Program-made: the position numbers and the translations under genes | Shown here: positions 5,087 through 6,241 of the stretch, one piece after another | How the letters are laid out: every line of letters starts with the position of its first letter | How positions within the stretch are numbered: position 1 is the first letter of the stretch | The notes under the pieces: generated by a model | What the model was told of the DNA's origin: nothing | The model's input: the letters and a program-made list of their open reading frames with translations, nothing else | Database searches by the model: none | Assembly: GCA_020352595.1 (NCBI GenBank) | Contig: CP070682.1 | Span: 1,921,004 to 1,927,244, forward strand | Length of the DNA stretch: 6,241 bases | From: a bacterium | GTDB lineage: Bacteria > BMS3Abin14 | Reading direction: 5' to 3'

Positions 5087-6241
5087 TTCCTCTCCTCCCG
5101 ACAGCATCGATAAAAGCCTCCACCACATCCGGGTCGAACTGCGTGCCGGAGTGGTTCCTCAACTCGACGAGGGCGTCATCATGCCCGAAGCACCCCCTGT
5201 ATGGCCTGCTGGTCGTCATGGCGTCGTAGGCGTCCGCCACGGCGATGATCCTGCCGACGATGGGGATCTGCCCCGACTTCAGCCCGTCGGGGTATCCTCC
5301 GCCGTCGAAACGCTCGTGGTGGTGCCGTATGCCGGGAACGATCCCCGCAAAGGGCTTGAACCTCCCAAGGATCTGGGCCCCTATGACCGGATGTTCCCTC
5401 ATCGCCTGCCTCTCTTTATCGTCCAGCAGGCCCACTTTGCCGAGAATGTGTTCCCTGACACCGATCTTGCCGAAATCGTGCAGCTGCCCGGCGATCTTGA
5501 GCATGGTCAGGAACTTGGAGGAGTAGCCGAGGTGTCTGGCTGCCACTACGGCGTACTCTGCCACCCTCTGCGAATGGCCGTGCGTGTATGGATCCTTGGC
5601 ATCGATGGCCGATGACAGGGCCCCGAGGGTGGCGAAAAGCAGTTCGGCCAGTTCCCTGTAGAGCTGGACGGCATAGAGGATGGACGACGCCTGACGGGAG
5701 AGCGCCTGGGCGAACCTGAGGTCGGCTTCCCCCACGGCGCTCCTGCTGGGCCACCCGAAGACGAGGGCGCCGGCGCTGAAGTTCTTGACGCGGAAGGGCA
5801 GGATCATGAGACTTCCCGGAACCTGGCCGGCGGGATCCTCCTGAGGATCGAAGGCGGCCACTGCCGGCCCGGAGCACGAGGTCATCAGATCGCGGAGTCC
5901 GGATGGGAACTCCGACTGCTTCCCCCAGGGCAGGGAACCCGCTGCCTGGACCAGTTCCAGCTGCCCGTCGGAATCCTGGTCCCCGAGGGAGAAAAGGCCC
6001 CAGCTGGCGTTCAGTTTCTGGATCCCCTTGTCCAGGATCACCGAAAGGGTCTTCTGGTGGGCGCTGTCAGGAGAGATGTTCTCGGTGATGGCGTAAAGGA
6101 ACATGAGTTCCTCATACTTCTCCAGGAGGTATTCCGTCGTGTCTTCCAGCGTGTAGCGGGCGACGGCCTTTTCCAGAAGCTGGTCCTGCACGAAGCGGCC
6201 CAGGGATTCGAGGCGCGAGCGGGAGACGACGGCGGAGGCCC
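5079..6241 (-). CDS. GAF-like/HD-GYP cyclic-di-GMP phosphodiesterase, N-terminus cut by window edge
   Basis: Predicted hydrolase of the second messenger cyclic-di-GMP. The frame stays open to base 6241. A GTG at 6191 is a possible start but has no ribosome site and lies inside a continuous helical stretch (SRLESLGRFVQDQLLEKAV), so the gene most likely begins beyond the window. Numbering from 6191: a helical segment (1-35), a divergent GAF-like region (about 36-178), a linker helix, then a full HD-GYP domain (about 180-365). The metal and catalytic motifs are all present: HGHSQRV (204-210), HDFGK (238-242), EHP (266-268), HHHE (290-293), DGGGYPDG (296-303) and ADAYDAMTTSRPYR (319-332). With both HD and GYP intact it should be active. 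It lacks membrane segments in the visible part. Its TGA stop overlaps the start of the response regulator by 8 nt, placing it first among the visible genes of the operon. Family is certain; sensor specificity is unknown. Confidence 0.95.
   Translation of the reverse strand, partial: ASAVVSRSRLESLGRFVQDQLLEKAVARYTLEDTTEYLLEKYEELMFLYAITENISPDSAHQKTLSVILDKGIQKLNASWGLFSLGDQDSDGQLELVQAAGSLPWGKQSEFPSGLRDLMTSCSGPAVAAFDPQEDPAGQVPGSLMILPFRVKNFSAGALVFGWPSRSAVGEADLRFAQALSRQASSILYAVQLYRELAELLFATLGALSSAIDAKDPYTHGHSQRVAEYAVVAARHLGYSSKFLTMLKIAGQLHDFGKIGVREHILGKVGLLDDKERQAMREHPVIGAQILGRFKPFAGIVPGIRHHHERFDGGGYPDGLKSGQIPIVGRIIAVADAYDAMTTSRPYRGCFGHDDALVELRNHSGTQFDPDVVEAFIDAVGRRGSG
5094..5098 (-). promoter_or_regulatory. 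Ribosome binding site deciding a GTG start for the DUF4388 regulator
   Basis: GGAGG on the minus strand, 7 nt before GTG 5086-5084. It lies inside the end of the HD-GYP gene and argues against the ATG at 5128, which would give a 50-nt overlap and an extra 14-residue leader (starting MWWRLLSML) foreign to receivers. Confidence 0.7.

Noticed and set aside
4914..5615. Plus-strand open frame of 233 codons spanning the HD-GYP/regulator junction
   Set aside because: It is antisense to the intact HD-GYP and receiver motifs, with no ribosome site or domain of its own.
6189..6191. GTG considered as the true start of the HD-GYP gene
   Set aside because: No ribosome site precedes it, and the frame continues open to the window edge with helix-compatible residues, so the gene is treated as cut by the edge.

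Overview
This 6.2 kb window is GC-rich and carries six genes, all on the minus strand, so it reads right to left. All six are signal-transduction genes. No RNA gene, mobile element, CRISPR array or phage gene was seen. The mix of HD-GYP, REC-DUF4388 (PATAN) and chemotaxis proteins, with GC-rich codons and good Shine-Dalgarno sites, suggests a Gram-negative bacterium of the deltaproteobacterial type (Desulfobacterota/Myxococcota-like). That placement is an inference from gene content, not a demonstrated taxonomy.

Right-hand block (6241 to 2062): four tightly packed genes. They are an HD-GYP phosphodiesterase cut by the window edge, a REC-DUF4388 response regulator, a 138-residue protein that looks like a degenerate Ras/MglA-type GTPase, and a soluble GAF histidine kinase with a degenerate receiver-like N-terminus. 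The first two overlap by 8 nt, the next pair is 13 nt apart and the last pair 3 nt apart, which strongly suggests one operon. A plausible pathway is: the kinase senses a cytoplasmic signal through GAF, phosphorylates the intact receiver of the DUF4388 regulator, and output passes through DUF4388 protein contacts, the GTPase-like protein and cyclic-di-GMP turnover by HD-GYP. The link to gliding or type IV pili is inferred from what DUF4388/PATAN and MglA proteins do elsewhere.

Intergenic region (1909 to 2061): about 150 nt holding GC-rich inverted repeats just after the kinase stop, then an AT-rich island with a near-consensus sigma-70-type promoter facing the left-hand genes.

Left-hand block (1908 to 1): cheR, a chemoreceptor methyltransferase, followed 30 nt later by a methyl-accepting chemotaxis protein. 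The receptor has two membrane segments with almost nothing between them and is cut by the left edge of the window. CheR is likely to methylate this receptor. No cheA, cheW, cheB or cheY lies in the window.

The most notable points are two adjacent proteins that appear to be catalytically dead versions of signalling folds (a receiver and a small GTPase), encoded beside intact signalling partners. Two gene starts are also reassigned from strong ribosome binding sites.
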